Assembly: GCA_050694055.1 (NCBI GenBank)
Contig: JBOGWX010000085.1
Span: 1 to 47,596 of the forward strand
DNA length: 47,596 bases
Source: WHSV01 sp050694055
GTDB taxonomy: Bacteria; Actinomycetota; CADDZG01; WHSQ01
Direction of reading: 5' to 3'
Position numbers and translations under genes: made by a program. Positions 19,317 to 27,310 of the stretch are shown here, piece after piece. The number at the start of each line of letters is the position of its first letter. Within the stretch, counting starts at the first letter, position 1. Below the pieces are notes generated by a model that was not told where the DNA came from, ran no database searches, and was given only the letters and a program-made list of their open reading frames with translations.

Positions 19317-20726
19317 CTAACCGCAGCTACCGCAACCGGCCGGGGCCGTTGCGCTCAACAGAGGGAGGCTCACGCGTTGCCGCACACGAGGCGACTCGCT
19401 GCGCCCCTCGATCAGCTCGCCCTCGAGGTAGTGCGCGTGCGCCGCGCCGATCCGAACACTCCGAAACGAGCCGTCGCCCGCACCGTCGGAAGGGAAGTGC
19501 ACGAGCTTGTTGTGTCGCGTCCGGCCGGTAAGTCTGGACGCGTCGCGCTTGGAGGCACCCTCGACGATGACCTCCTGCGTCGTCCCCACATGGCGCTCGT
19601 TGCGCTCGAGCGAGATGTCGTCCTGCAATTGGATCAACCGTTCGAAGCGTTCCTGCACAACCGCCTTCGGGAGATGGCCGTCCATGCCGGCGGCTTCGGT
19701 CATCGGGCGTGCCGAGTACTGAAAAGTGAAGGCCGAGTCGTAGCGCGCCTGCGACACCAGCGACAGCGTCTCCTCGAACTCGGCCTCGGTCTCGCCGGGG
19801 AAGCCGACGATGATGTCGGTCGAGATCGACACGTCGGGGATGGCCTCACGGACCAAGACGACCTTCTCGAGATACTTCTTGCGGGTATACGCGCGCTTCA
19901 TGCGCCTGAGCACCCGGTCGGAGCCCGCTTGCACGGGCAGGTGAATGTGCTCGCAAACAACGTCGCATTCCGCCATGGCCGCTACCGTGTCGGCTCGAAA
20001 GTCCTTGGGGTGCGGACTGGTGAAGCGCACGCGCTCCAGCCCCTCGAGCTCGTCGAGCGCACGCAACAGCCGAGCGAACATCGGGGTGCCGTCGAGATCT
20101 CGCCCGTAGGAGTTGACGTTCTGACCGAGCAGCGTGACCTCGACCACCCCGTCTTCGACGAGCTGTTCGACCTCGCTCACGATGTCGTCCAGTCGCCGGC
20201 TGATCTCGTGGCCCCGCACTGCAGGAACGATGCAGAAGGTGCAGGAATTGTTGCAGCCGATCGAGATCGACACCCAGGCGTGCCAGGGTGAATTCCGTCT
20301 GCTCGGCAACGCCGAGGGGAAGACCTCAGTCTGCTCCAAGATCTCGAAGGCCGGTCCGGCTTCGGACTCCGCGAGGAGACGCGGAAGGCTGGCCAGGTTG
20401 TGCGTGCCGAGAACCACGTCCACCCAGGGCGCCCGCTTCTGGATCGCCGACTTGTCCTTCTGAGCCAGGCATCCCCCCACGACGAGCTTCATGTCGGGTC
20501 GGGAGTCCTTGATCGCCTTCATGTGGCCGAGATTGCCGTAGAGCTTGTTGTCCGCGTTCTCGCGGATGCAGCACGTGTTGAACAGCACCAGAGACGCGTC
20601 GCCCGGGGCGTTGGCCTTGGCATAACCCTCGGCCTCGAGCATCCCCGCGAGCCGCTCGGAGTCGTGCTCGTTCATCTGACACCCGTAGGTGGTGATGAAG
20701 TAGGTCCTCTCGGCGTTCTCGTTCAT
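19317..20726 (-). CDS. miaB: tRNA-2-methylthio-N6-dimethylallyladenosine synthase
   Basis: 469-residue radical-SAM methylthiotransferase acting on i6A37 made by MiaA. N-terminal UPF0004 domain with cluster cysteines Cys16 (YGCQMNEHDSE), Cys52 (NTCCIREN) and Cys86 (GGCLAQ); radical-SAM cluster Cys158/162/165 (GCNNSCTFCIVP); C-terminal TRAM domain (about 380-445). The very C-terminus adds a short Cys-containing tail, AGCGSCG, outside the TRAM domain. First gene of a four-gene coupled operon. Between it and rny lies a palindromic repeat array that may include its promoter or an upstream end signal. Confidence 0.96.
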   Translation of the reverse strand: MNENAERTYFITTYGCQMNEHDSERLAGMLEAEGYAKANAPGDASLVLFNTCCIRENADNKLYGNLGHMKAIKDSRPDMKLVVGGCLAQKDKSAIQKRAPWVDVVLGTHNLASLPRLLAESEAGPAFEILEQTEVFPSALPSRRNSPWHAWVSISIGCNNSCTFCIVPAVRGHEISRRLDDIVSEVEQLVEDGVVEVTLLGQNVNSYGRDLDGTPMFARLLRALDELEGLERVRFTSPHPKDFRADTVAAMAECDVVCEHIHLPVQAGSDRVLRRMKRAYTRKKYLEKVVLVREAIPDVSISTDIIVGFPGETEAEFEETLSLVSQARYDSAFTFQYSARPMTEAAGMDGHLPKAVVQERFERLIQLQDDISLERNERHVGTTQEVIVEGASKRDASRLTGRTRHNKLVHFPSDGAGDGSFRSVRIGAAHAHYLEGELIEGRSESPRVRQRVSLPLLSATAPAGCGSCG

Positions 20727-20760
20727 GCGAATCGAGACTATGCCATTCCGCCCGCGCTCT

Positions 20761-20866
20761 GCCCGGCGCGATCGTCGAGACGATCGCTGGTCTGCCCGCG
20801 GTCCGCCCGGCGCGATCGTCGAGACGATCGCTGGTCCGCCCGGCGCGATCGTCGAGACGAATCGCT
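20761..20866. repeat. three-copy palindromic tandem repeat between rny and miaB
   Basis: Copies start at 20761, 20805 and 20838 (steps of 44 and 33 bases), each beginning GCCCGGCGCGATCGTCGAGA. Copies 1 and 2 contain a 9-bp-arm inverted repeat (GCGATCGTC-GA-GACGATCGC); copy 3 has one extra A (GACGAATCGC) that breaks the symmetry and runs into the rny stop codon. Transcripts would form strong hairpins. Confidence 0.85.
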
Positions 20867-22397
20867 ATTTGGCGTAGGCCGACTGCCGTAGCTCGCGAAT
20901 GACCATGATCTTGATCTGGCCCGGGTACTGAAGTTCCTCCTGCACCTTCTTGGCGATGTCGCGGGCGATCACCTCGGCCCTCAGATCGTCGACCTGGTCG
21001 GGTCTGACCATGACCCGCACCTCGCGTCCGGCCTGCATGGCGTAGACCTTGTCGACACCGTCGAACTCCATGGCGATCTGCTCGAGTCGCTCGAGCCGCT
21101 TGATGTAAGTCTCGAGCGTCTCGCGCCGGGCCCCCGGACGGGCGCCGGAGATGGCGTCGGACACCTGGGTAACCACGGCCTCGATGGTGCGCTGCTCGAC
21201 CTCGCCGTGGTGCGCCTCGATCGCATGGCAGACCTCGGGCTTCTCGCCGAGGCGTTTGGCGATCTCGGCGCCGATAAGGGCGTGCGATCCCTCGACCTCG
21301 TGGGTCACCGCTTTGCCGATGTCGTGCAGCAGCGTGCACCGCTTGGCGAGGGCGACATTGGTGCCGAGCTCGGATGCGACCATTCCGGCCACGTGGCTCG
21401 CTTCGACGACGTGGCGCAGCACGTTCTGCCCGTACGAGGTCCGAAACTTCAGCCGTCCCAGGACCCTCACGAGCTCGGGATGCATGTCGGTGATACCCGA
21501 CTCGAGCACCGCCCACTCACCGGCCTCACGAATTTCCTGTTCGACCTCGGACTTGGATTTGTCGTGCATCTCCTCGATGCGGGCCGGCTGGATGCGCCCG
21601 TCGCCGATGAGCCGTTCGAGGGTGTGGCGAGCCATCTCGCGCCGTATGGGGTCGAAGCAGCTCAACACGACGGCCTCGGGAGTGTCGTCGATGATCAGGT
21701 TGGTGCCGGTCGCCGCCTCGAAGGCCCGGATGTTGCGACCCTCACGTCCGATGATGCGACCCTTCATGTCCTCGTTGGGCAGCGTCACGGTCGTCACGGT
21801 CGATTCGGTCGTGAGCTCGGAGGCCACACGCTGCATCGCGATCGCGATGATCTTGCGGGCGCGACGGTCCGCTTCTTCGCGGGCCTGCGCCTCGATGTCT
21901 CTCACTATCACCATGGCCTCGCGCTTGGCGTCGTCCTGAATCTTCTCGATGAGCGCCTGGCGTGCCTCTCCGGCCGACATGCCGGCGATCCGCTCCAACT
22001 CGGACTTGGACCTCTCGGCCAAGTCATCGAGGTCGGCTCTGGCCCGCTGAAGGTGAGCTTCCTTGTCCTCGATGCCCTGCTCTTTGCGGTCGAGTCCGGC
22101 GGCCCGAGCATCCATCGTGGCCTCTCGGTCCGCGATGCGATCTTCCTTGCGCTCGACCTCCGCGGCGCGTTTCTTGAGGTCGATCTCGGCGTCCTTGCGC
22201 ATCTGAAAGAGCTCGTCTTTGGCCTCGATGAGCGCTTCACGCTTGGCCGTTTCCGCATCCCGCTCGGCCGAGGTGAGAATCGCCTTGGCTCGAGTTTCCG
22301 CGGAACCGACTTCCTTCTCCGCCTGAGACTTCCGAAGGAAGTAGCCGCCTACAGCGCCCGCGAGGAGACCAACGACGAGACCGATGACGATCTCCAC
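20865..22397 (-). CDS. rny: ribonuclease Y
   Basis: 510-residue membrane-anchored endoribonuclease that starts mRNA decay. N-terminal transmembrane helix (VIGLVVGLLAGAVGGYFL), long coiled coil rich in Glu/Arg/Ala (about residues 22-200), KH domain (MKGRIIGREGRNIRAFEAATG, about 213-235), HD domain with metal-binding HDIGKA (about 352-357), and C-terminal DELQYPGQIK-like end (here EELQYPGQIKIMVIRE). GTG start follows AAAGGAG at proper spacing. RNase Y is absent from mycobacteria but found in deeper actinobacterial branches, which informs the taxonomic guess. Transcribed alone between recX and the repeat array. Confidence 0.95.
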   Translation of the reverse strand: MEIVIGLVVGLLAGAVGGYFLRKSQAEKEVGSAETRAKAILTSAERDAETAKREALIEAKDELFQMRKDAEIDLKKRAAEVERKEDRIADREATMDARAAGLDRKEQGIEDKEAHLQRARADLDDLAERSKSELERIAGMSAGEARQALIEKIQDDAKREAMVIVRDIEAQAREEADRRARKIIAIAMQRVASELTTESTVTTVTLPNEDMKGRIIGREGRNIRAFEAATGTNLIIDDTPEAVVLSCFDPIRREMARHTLERLIGDGRIQPARIEEMHDKSKSEVEQEIREAGEWAVLESGITDMHPELVRVLGRLKFRTSYGQNVLRHVVEASHVAGMVASELGTNVALAKRCTLLHDIGKAVTHEVEGSHALIGAEIAKRLGEKPEVCHAIEAHHGEVEQRTIEAVVTQVSDAISGARPGARRETLETYIKRLERLEQIAMEFDGVDKVYAMQAGREVRVMVRPDQVDDLRAEVIARDIAKKVQEELQYPGQIKIMVIRELRQSAYAK

Positions 22398-22759
22398 TTC
22401 CCCGCTCCTTTCGGCCCCACCTGGGCACGCCGAAGCCTCTCGGCCTGCGGCGACGAGCGAAGAACTCTGCTGAGATGCCGGGTGTTACCGAAGGAGGCGT
22501 CTCGACGCGGGCGGCGGCGCAGCGCGGCCGGCGCCCCGAGTCAGACGACGACTACTCGTACTCGATTCGGTAGAAAAGTCGGACATATCAGCTCATTCGT
22601 TATCGTTCGTGCCTGGTGAAGGCAGTTTCGATTGCATGGTTTTGGACTTCCCCCATGGTACGCCCTCACAAGCGAACAAAGTACCGGTTCACCGGAGACC
22701 GGAGAAAAATCGCGAAAAACCAGGCGCGCGCTCCCTGCTCGCGCCGAAACACCCTGCTG
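22398..22759. other. intergenic region between recX and rny
   Basis: About 360 bases without a supported gene. It holds the recX-side terminator (entered separately) and presumably the rny promoter near its start. Both plus-strand frames crossing it look like shadows of recX. No SOS box was found here. Confidence 0.5.
22714..22745 (-). terminator. likely intrinsic terminator of recA-recX
   Basis: Minus-strand hairpin: GGCGCG pairs with CGCGCC across an 11-base loop (22723-22745), followed by TGGTTTTTCGCG, a short U-tract. It lies 15 nt beyond the recX stop and marks the end of the recA-recX unit. Confidence 0.65.
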
Positions 22760-23305
22760 TCAATCCCAGCCCTCGGGAGGAAGAACCGCCCGGGCGCCCG
22801 CCTCGGCGTGCTCGTGGCTGAATCCGCGGCGGCGCATCAACTCGTACAGCCGGGGTCCCTGCTCGGCCAGCGGGAAACGCAACACCTTGCGGGCGAGCCT
22901 CGAGGCGACCTCGGTCGCCTGGGTGTCCTCGTCCAGGCCGCTCTCGGCCAGCGCCTCCTCGGCGGTCTCCCTGCTCACGCCGCGTGCTCGCAGCTCGGAG
23001 ACGAGCACGTCGGGGGCCTTTCCCTTGGTACGGGCGCGCTCCTCGATCCAGCGCCGCGCGAAGTCCCCGTCGTCGATGAGCCGGAGCTCGGTCAGCCGGA
23101 CGACGGCTGCCTCGATCGTGGACTGTTCGTAGTCCAGGTCTCTGAGCTCGTCGCGCACCTGCCGCTCGGTTCTGGGCCGGTAGGAGAGGTACTTGCCGGC
23201 GCGCTCAAGCGCGGCGGCGAGGGCCTCATCGGCCTCGCTGGTCTGCGAGGCGTCGGCGCGCGCCGCCGCTCCCTGGGCGAGCAGTGCGAGTTGGTCGAGG
23301 TCCAT
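22760..23305 (-). CDS. recX: RecA regulator RecX
   Basis: 181-residue RecX, which binds RecA filaments and modulates strand exchange. Three repeated three-helix modules: residues about 28-65 (ALERAGKYLSYRPRTERQVRDEL), 66-110 (VVRLTELRLIDDGDFARRWIEERARTKGK) and 140-175 (KVLRFPLAEQGPRLYELMRRRGFSHEHA). It starts 21 nt after the recA stop and is probably co-transcribed with it, so it should also be under the SOS box upstream of recA. ATG at 23305 has no competing start. Confidence 0.93.
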   Translation of the reverse strand: MDLDQLALLAQGAAARADASQTSEADEALAAALERAGKYLSYRPRTERQVRDELRDLDYEQSTIEAAVVRLTELRLIDDGDFARRWIEERARTKGKAPDVLVSELRARGVSRETAEEALAESGLDEDTQATEVASRLARKVLRFPLAEQGPRLYELMRRRGFSHEHAEAGARAVLPPEGWD

Positions 23306-23326
23306 GACCGCGAGCCCGCCGAAGCT

Positions 23327-25489
23327 CTAGTCCTCGCTCAGGACTTCCTCGCCGGCTTCCGCAGGATCGTCGGTCTCGATCAGCCCCAGCTTCTCTTTTA
23401 TCTTGAGCTCGATCTCGGCCGCGATGTCCGGGTTATCGGCGAGGAAGGTCTTGGAGTTCTCGCGGCCCTGGCCGAGTTGGTCGTCTCCGTAGATGAACCA
23501 GGCCCCCGATTTACGTGCGATGCCGTTTTCGATGGCGACGTCGAGGAGGCTGCCCTCCTTGGAGATGCCGCTCCCGTACTGAATGTCGAACTCGGCCTTG
23601 CGGAAGGGGGCGGCGACCTTGTTCTTGATCACCTTGACCCGCACTCGCGAGCCGACGATCTCGGCGCCGTCCTTGAGCGAGTCGATACGGCGAATGTCGA
23701 GCCGGACGGAGGAGTAGAACTTGAGCGCCCGTCCACCGGGGGTGGTCTCAGGCGAGTTGTGCACCATGACTCCGTCGACGAAGTAGTTGTGGCTGCCTTC
23801 GACTTCGATATCGAACCTCGACATGCTGCGGATCTCGGGCTTGCGGTGAATGTCGGTGATGGGGAATGAAGCCAGTTCGTACCTCAATTCATCAAACTCT
23901 GGCACGACTCCAAACCGTCCTCTGAATTGCGGCAGCAGTTTGTAGTCCATCGATGGATGCACGTAAGGTGCGACGATCGACTGAAACTCTTCGGCGGCCA
24001 GCTTCGAAAACAACAGAACTTGTTGTCCCTTGACGCTCGTCAGTCGAACATCCAGATCCCAGGTGTCACGAAGGTAGTCGAGCAATCGTAACTGAGTTTC
24101 CTGGGTCATCGCAGTCACACAAATCTGGATTCGTGCTGACTGCGTGGTCTTGTTACGAACATCCAAGTGACCGTCGTCCATGTACCAAATGGCAAGTGAC
24201 AGAGGCTTTAGCTGCTTGATGTAGTCCCAGTCGAAGGTCTTTTTTCCGCCTTCGACATAGACTTGGTCACGCATTTCCCGGAGTTCGAACAGGGGTGTGA
24301 AGTCTGCGAAACTGGCACCTCTCTCATCTGTGGTACGAGACACCGGGATGTTGCCGAACAGTGAGCATTTCCAGTCAAGATACTCAGCTTGCGCCGCCCC
24401 GTGACCTAGTCTGAACCGTGCGGGCGTGAAGCTCGGATCACGCCGCTGGACCTTGCTGAGGCATCCATCACCCATCAGCGAGCCTCTCAGTGCATCCCAT
24501 TGGAGACCGCTAAAGCGCTGCTCAGTTGCTAGCAGTACAGAATCGCCAACGCTTAGATCCTTAGCCTCAACCCATCCACTAGGGGTTCGAATCTGATGGT
24601 TCGGCGTCGCTGCAAATTGCGCCTTTCCATTTCGAGAGGGTTTGAGGACGGTGAACTGTAAGAACTCATCCGCCTTGCCATTGTCGAACCAGTTCACAAC
24701 TTTCCGGGGTTCTACCTTCCCCGAGTCGAAGTTGTAGGACAAAACCTCGACAGGCATCTTCTGATTGACGATTTTCCCAATCATCTCCTGTGAGCCATCC
24801 GCGAGCGTCACTCGAGTCGAGTAGGAAAAGCAGCCAAAGAGGACACCTATTTTTTCGCGAATCTGGTTGATGAACACCAGGATCGTCTTGGAACGGCTGA
24901 CGTTGCCAGTCAGCTTTCTGAGCGCCTGGCTCATGAGACGAGCCTGCAGACCGACGTGACTGTCGCCCATCTCACCCTCGATCTCGGCGCGCGGCACCAG
25001 CGCGGCCACCGAGTCCACCACGATCACGTCCATGGCCCCCGAACGCACCAGGGTGTCCACGATCTCGAGCGCCTGCTCACCGGTGTCCGGCTGACTGACC
25101 AGCAGGTTGTCGATGTCTACCCCGATCGCCTTAGCGTAGCTCGGGTCGAGCGCATGCTCGGCGTCGATGAAGGCGACCAGGCCCCCGGACTTCTGGGCCT
25201 CGGAGATGACGTGGAGAGCCAAGGAAGTTTTTCCGCTCCCCTCGGGACCGAAACATTCGACGATGCGGCCCCGCGGCAGGCCCCCGACGCCCAGCGCCAG
25301 GTCGAGTGCCAGCGCGCCCGTCGAGATGACCTCGACATCGCTGTGGGAACCGAGATCGCCCATGCGCATGATGGCGCCCTTGCCGTGCTGCTTCTCGATC
25401 TGCGCGAGGGTCATCTCGACCACCGAGTCGCGCCCCTCGAGGTCGCGCCGGTTGTCCTGCACGGTGCCGCGGTCCCTGATACTTGCCAC
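23327..25489 (-). CDS. recA: recombinase RecA with intein
   Basis: 720-codon precursor; exteins join to a 361-residue RecA, normal length. RecA forms filaments on ssDNA, drives recombination and triggers LexA cleavage. Walker A GPEGSGKTSLAL (residues 81-92), catalytic Glu in IDAEHALDP, Walker B DVIVVDSVAALVP, loop L1/L2 regions around MGDSHVGLQARLMSQALRKL and after the intein SPETTPGGRALKFY, and an acidic C-terminus. The intein sits between INQIREKIGVLFG and SPETTPGG, i.e. at the DNA-binding loop. GTG start follows AAGGAGG. An SOS box and TAAAGT -10 element lie about 95 bp upstream. Confidence 0.97.
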   Translation of the reverse strand: MASIRDRGTVQDNRRDLEGRDSVVEMTLAQIEKQHGKGAIMRMGDLGSHSDVEVISTGALALDLALGVGGLPRGRIVECFGPEGSGKTSLALHVISEAQKSGGLVAFIDAEHALDPSYAKAIGVDIDNLLVSQPDTGEQALEIVDTLVRSGAMDVIVVDSVAALVPRAEIEGEMGDSHVGLQARLMSQALRKLTGNVSRSKTILVFINQIREKIGVLFGCFSYSTRVTLADGSQEMIGKIVNQKMPVEVLSYNFDSGKVEPRKVVNWFDNGKADEFLQFTVLKPSRNGKAQFAATPNHQIRTPSGWVEAKDLSVGDSVLLATEQRFSGLQWDALRGSLMGDGCLSKVQRRDPSFTPARFRLGHGAAQAEYLDWKCSLFGNIPVSRTTDERGASFADFTPLFELREMRDQVYVEGGKKTFDWDYIKQLKPLSLAIWYMDDGHLDVRNKTTQSARIQICVTAMTQETQLRLLDYLRDTWDLDVRLTSVKGQQVLLFSKLAAEEFQSIVAPYVHPSMDYKLLPQFRGRFGVVPEFDELRYELASFPITDIHRKPEIRSMSRFDIEVEGSHNYFVDGVMVHNSPETTPGGRALKFYSSVRLDIRRIDSLKDGAEIVGSRVRVKVIKNKVAAPFRKAEFDIQYGSGISKEGSLLDVAIENGIARKSGAWFIYGDDQLGQGRENSKTFLADNPDIAAEIELKIKEKLGLIETDDPAEAGEEVLSED
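23756..24832 (-). other. RecA intein with LAGLIDADG homing endonuclease
   Basis: 359-residue in-frame insertion (precursor 220-578). Cys1 starts block A (CFSYSTRVTLADGSQEM); block B FAATPNHQIRTPSG has the TxxH motif; the end is NYFVDGVMVHN followed by Ser+1, so splicing would use Ser as the downstream nucleophile. LAGLIDADG helices ALRGSLMGDG (about 114-123) and SLAIWYMDDG (about 212-221) both keep their Asp. Two sampled 60-base lines of the intein are about 50-52% G+C versus about 62-67% in the flanking extein, a sign of later arrival. Confidence 0.96.
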
Positions 25490-25582
25490 CGAGTCCTCCT
25501 TGTCTAGGTTTGGCCTAAGCCGGTGTGGTCCGTGGTGGCCACGTTAAAGACGGGTTGTGACAAGAACGTCATTTCGCACGCA

Positions 25583-25603
25583 ACTTTATCGAACATATGT
25601 TCG
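25583..25603 (-). promoter_or_regulatory. recA SOS box and -10 element; possibly shared with the divergent operon
   Basis: Perfectly palindromic LexA box CGAACATATGTTCG at 25590-25603. On the minus strand it is followed at once by TAAAGT (25588-25583), the same -10 as the SOS-controlled LysM promoter; no good -35 is seen. Because the box is symmetric and lies between divergent units, it could also affect the plus-strand operon starting at 25792. Confidence 0.8.
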
Positions 25604-25690
25604 GATAGCATGGCTTTCGAAGCAACTTACACATGCGTAGTTACCCTCGTGGGATTCTACGCTCGCAAGCAGAAAGGAACCACCCCTGGC

Positions 25691-25760
25691 GGCAAAGAGA
25701 CGGCCGGCAAAGAGAGACGGTCACGAAGAGACGGTCACGAAGAGAGGGCCGGCAAAGGGA
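25691..25760 (+). repeat. purine-rich short repeats in leader of the coiled-coil operon
   Basis: The 14-mer AGAGACGGTCACGA occurs twice in tandem (25713-25726, 25727-25740), and GGCAAAGRGA occurs three times (25691, 25706, 25751). They fill most of the gap between the recA SOS box and the ATG at 25792. Could be slippage products or a leader-RNA element; no pairing partner or terminator was seen. Confidence 0.7.
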
Positions 25761-25791
25761 GAAAGGCCCGGAACGGGGAAGATCTAGCTCC

Positions 25792-26325
25792 ATGCTCGAC
25801 CGCCTCCGCAGCCCCCTCGGCCTCCTCGTCATCCTGGGCGTGCTCGGCCTGGCGGGAGGGGCGATGTGGGCCCTGGCCCCCGAAAACGATCCCCTGGCCG
25901 AGGTCGAACGGCTCAAGCGCTCCGGCGACGAGGCGGGAGCCACCACCGCGCGCATCACGAGGAACCTGTCGGAGCTGGCCGATCATCTCGAGGGGGCCCG
26001 GGGCCTCGAGGCTCGCAGCGCCGAGATCGGCGAGCTCACGGTCGATCAGCGGCGCTCGCTCGAGAACCTGGTGGCTCTCCTGGAGGAGCAACTCGAGCAG
26101 ATCGGCCGCACCTCCCGTTCCATCTCCGGGGCCGAGGGCTCGGCCTCGGGCCTGGTCGAGATAAGCGACGACCAGGCCGCGCTCGTCGCCTCGGCAGTCG
26201 AGTCACTCGAGCGGCTCGAGCGCGTCGCGCGGGAGGCCGGGCTCATCTCGGCCGACTTCGCCCGACGGGCCACCTACGGCGCGGAGCTCGCTGAGGATTC
26301 ACAGGAGAACTTCTCGTCGCCATGA
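25792..26325 (+). CDS. membrane-anchored coiled-coil protein 1 of five (unknown)
   Basis: 177 residues: short basic N-terminus (MLDRLRSP), a single transmembrane helix (about 8-27, LGLLVILGVLGLAGGAMWAL), then an extracytoplasmic, highly charged helical region with heptad-like Leu/Val spacing (for example EVERLKRSGDEAG, LENLVALLEEQLEQIGRT, AVESLERLERVAREAG). No cysteines and no recognised domain. ATG 25792 is chosen since the hydrophobic anchor begins right after it; ATG 25633 would add 53 unlikely Arg-rich residues. GGGGAAG lies 11 nt upstream. First gene of a five-gene unit in which each start overlaps the previous stop by 4 bases or so. Divergent from recA. Confidence 0.75.
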   Translation: MLDRLRSPLGLLVILGVLGLAGGAMWALAPENDPLAEVERLKRSGDEAGATTARITRNLSELADHLEGARGLEARSAEIGELTVDQRRSLENLVALLEEQLEQIGRTSRSISGAEGSASGLVEISDDQAALVASAVESLERLERVAREAGLISADFARRATYGAELAEDSQENFSSP

Positions 26326-26819
26326 GACGGCTCACTCCCCCGGCGGCGATCATCGGCGCCGCGCTGCTCACCGCCGGTTCGGTGGGAATGGTCGTCGTGG
26401 GCTCCACGACCGAGCGCCGGGCGCGCGACTCGCTGACCGGAGCGCTGCAGCTCTACGACGCTCGCCTGCAGGTGGCAGACGCCCAGAGGAGCCTCGGCGA
26501 GGTCGATCTCGAGGACGCCGTCGACCAGGCCGGCGAGGCCAACGCGGTCGCTCGGCGCGTCGGCAAGCTCACCAACCGCCTCGCCGCAACCTTGGGTCCG
26601 ACCGAGAAGTCGACGCGCACCGTGGTCGCGCTGGCGGCGCGCGGAACACGCAGCACGATCGTGACCCGCCGCCAGACCCAGATCGCACGCAAGCTCCTCG
26701 GAGCCATATCCAGCTACCAGAGCTCGGCCTCGAGCTCGGCAGCTCGAACCAACCACGCGCTGAGACGCATACTGCGGTCGCTGCGCGCGATCAACGACGA
26801 TTTTCCGGGCCCACCGTGA
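26322..26819 (+). CDS. membrane-anchored helical protein 2 of five (unknown)
   Basis: 165 residues: transmembrane segment at about 8-27 (AAIIGAALLTAGSVGMVVVG), then a mostly helical external domain beginning TTERRARDSLTGALQLYDAR and containing a QVADAQRSLGEVDLEDAVDQ region, an Arg/Thr-rich middle (TRTVVALAARGTRSTIVTRR) and a basic C-terminal stretch (HALRRILRSLRAIND). No cysteines, no known catalytic motif. ATG overlaps the previous stop (ATGA) and GGAG precedes it. The shared anchor-plus-helix plan suggests the five proteins assemble together, which is inference. Confidence 0.75.
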   Translation: MRRLTPPAAIIGAALLTAGSVGMVVVGSTTERRARDSLTGALQLYDARLQVADAQRSLGEVDLEDAVDQAGEANAVARRVGKLTNRLAATLGPTEKSTRTVVALAARGTRSTIVTRRQTQIARKLLGAISSYQSSASSSAARTNHALRRILRSLRAINDDFPGPP

Positions 26820-27310
26820 GAAGCACCTGGAAAACGATCACCCTGGGGCTCCTGTCCGTGTCGGCCTTCGCCGCCTTCGTTGCCTGGCAGCTTCAGTCCG
26901 CTGCGGGCGGCGCACTCGAGCGGGCCGAAGCGATCCAGACGACCGAAGTGCCGGCGGACGACGCTGCGTCTCCCGACCTCCGGCAATACCGAGCCATTCT
27001 CGAACGCCTCGACGAGTCGATCGTCATCCGGGGCGCCATCGACGAGCGACTGGCCGAGATCGAGGCCATCGTCGCCGAGCTGCGAACCATGCAGGAAGAG
27101 GCGACCTCGATCTCCGATCAGGCGACGGACGAAACCCAGAGGATCGGCGGCGCGCTCGGCGGCGCGCTCGAAGCGACAAGAACCTCGACACGAGGGCTCG
27201 GATCGGTGCGGGCAAGGCTCGAGATCTCGGCCCGGCTCGCCGGTCGGATCGCGCAAGAACTGGAGGAGCTCGATCGCTCGCTGGGTCCGACGGTAGGTCG
27301 CCGGCCGTGA
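26816..27310 (+). CDS. membrane-anchored coiled-coil protein 3 of five (unknown)
   Basis: 164 residues: N-terminal transmembrane helix (about 7-26, ITLGLLSVSAFAAFVAWQL), a short acidic linker (QTTEVPADDAASPD), then strong coiled-coil potential (ILERLDESIVIRGAIDERL, AEIEAIVAELRTMQEEATSI) and a second helix ending RIAQELEELDRSLGP. No recognised domain. GTG start overlapping the previous stop as GTGA. Base composition and codon use look like the surrounding chromosome, with no obvious sign of recent transfer. Confidence 0.75.
   Translation: MRSTWKTITLGLLSVSAFAAFVAWQLQSAAGGALERAEAIQTTEVPADDAASPDLRQYRAILERLDESIVIRGAIDERLAEIEAIVAELRTMQEEATSISDQATDETQRIGGALGGALEATRTSTRGLGSVRARLEISARLAGRIAQELEELDRSLGPTVGRRP

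Noticed and set aside
22660..22690. LexA-box-like GCGAACAAAGTACC in the rny upstream region
   Set aside because: The right half-site is GTAC rather than GTTC, so it fails the consensus that the five real boxes match exactly.
25633..25791. Longer start (ATG 25633) or a separate small frame from ATG 25610 before the coiled-coil operon
   Set aside because: The extra N-terminus would be a repetitive Arg-rich stretch before a clean membrane anchor, with no ribosome site; the frame from 25610 runs out of frame through gene 1 and looks non-protein-like.
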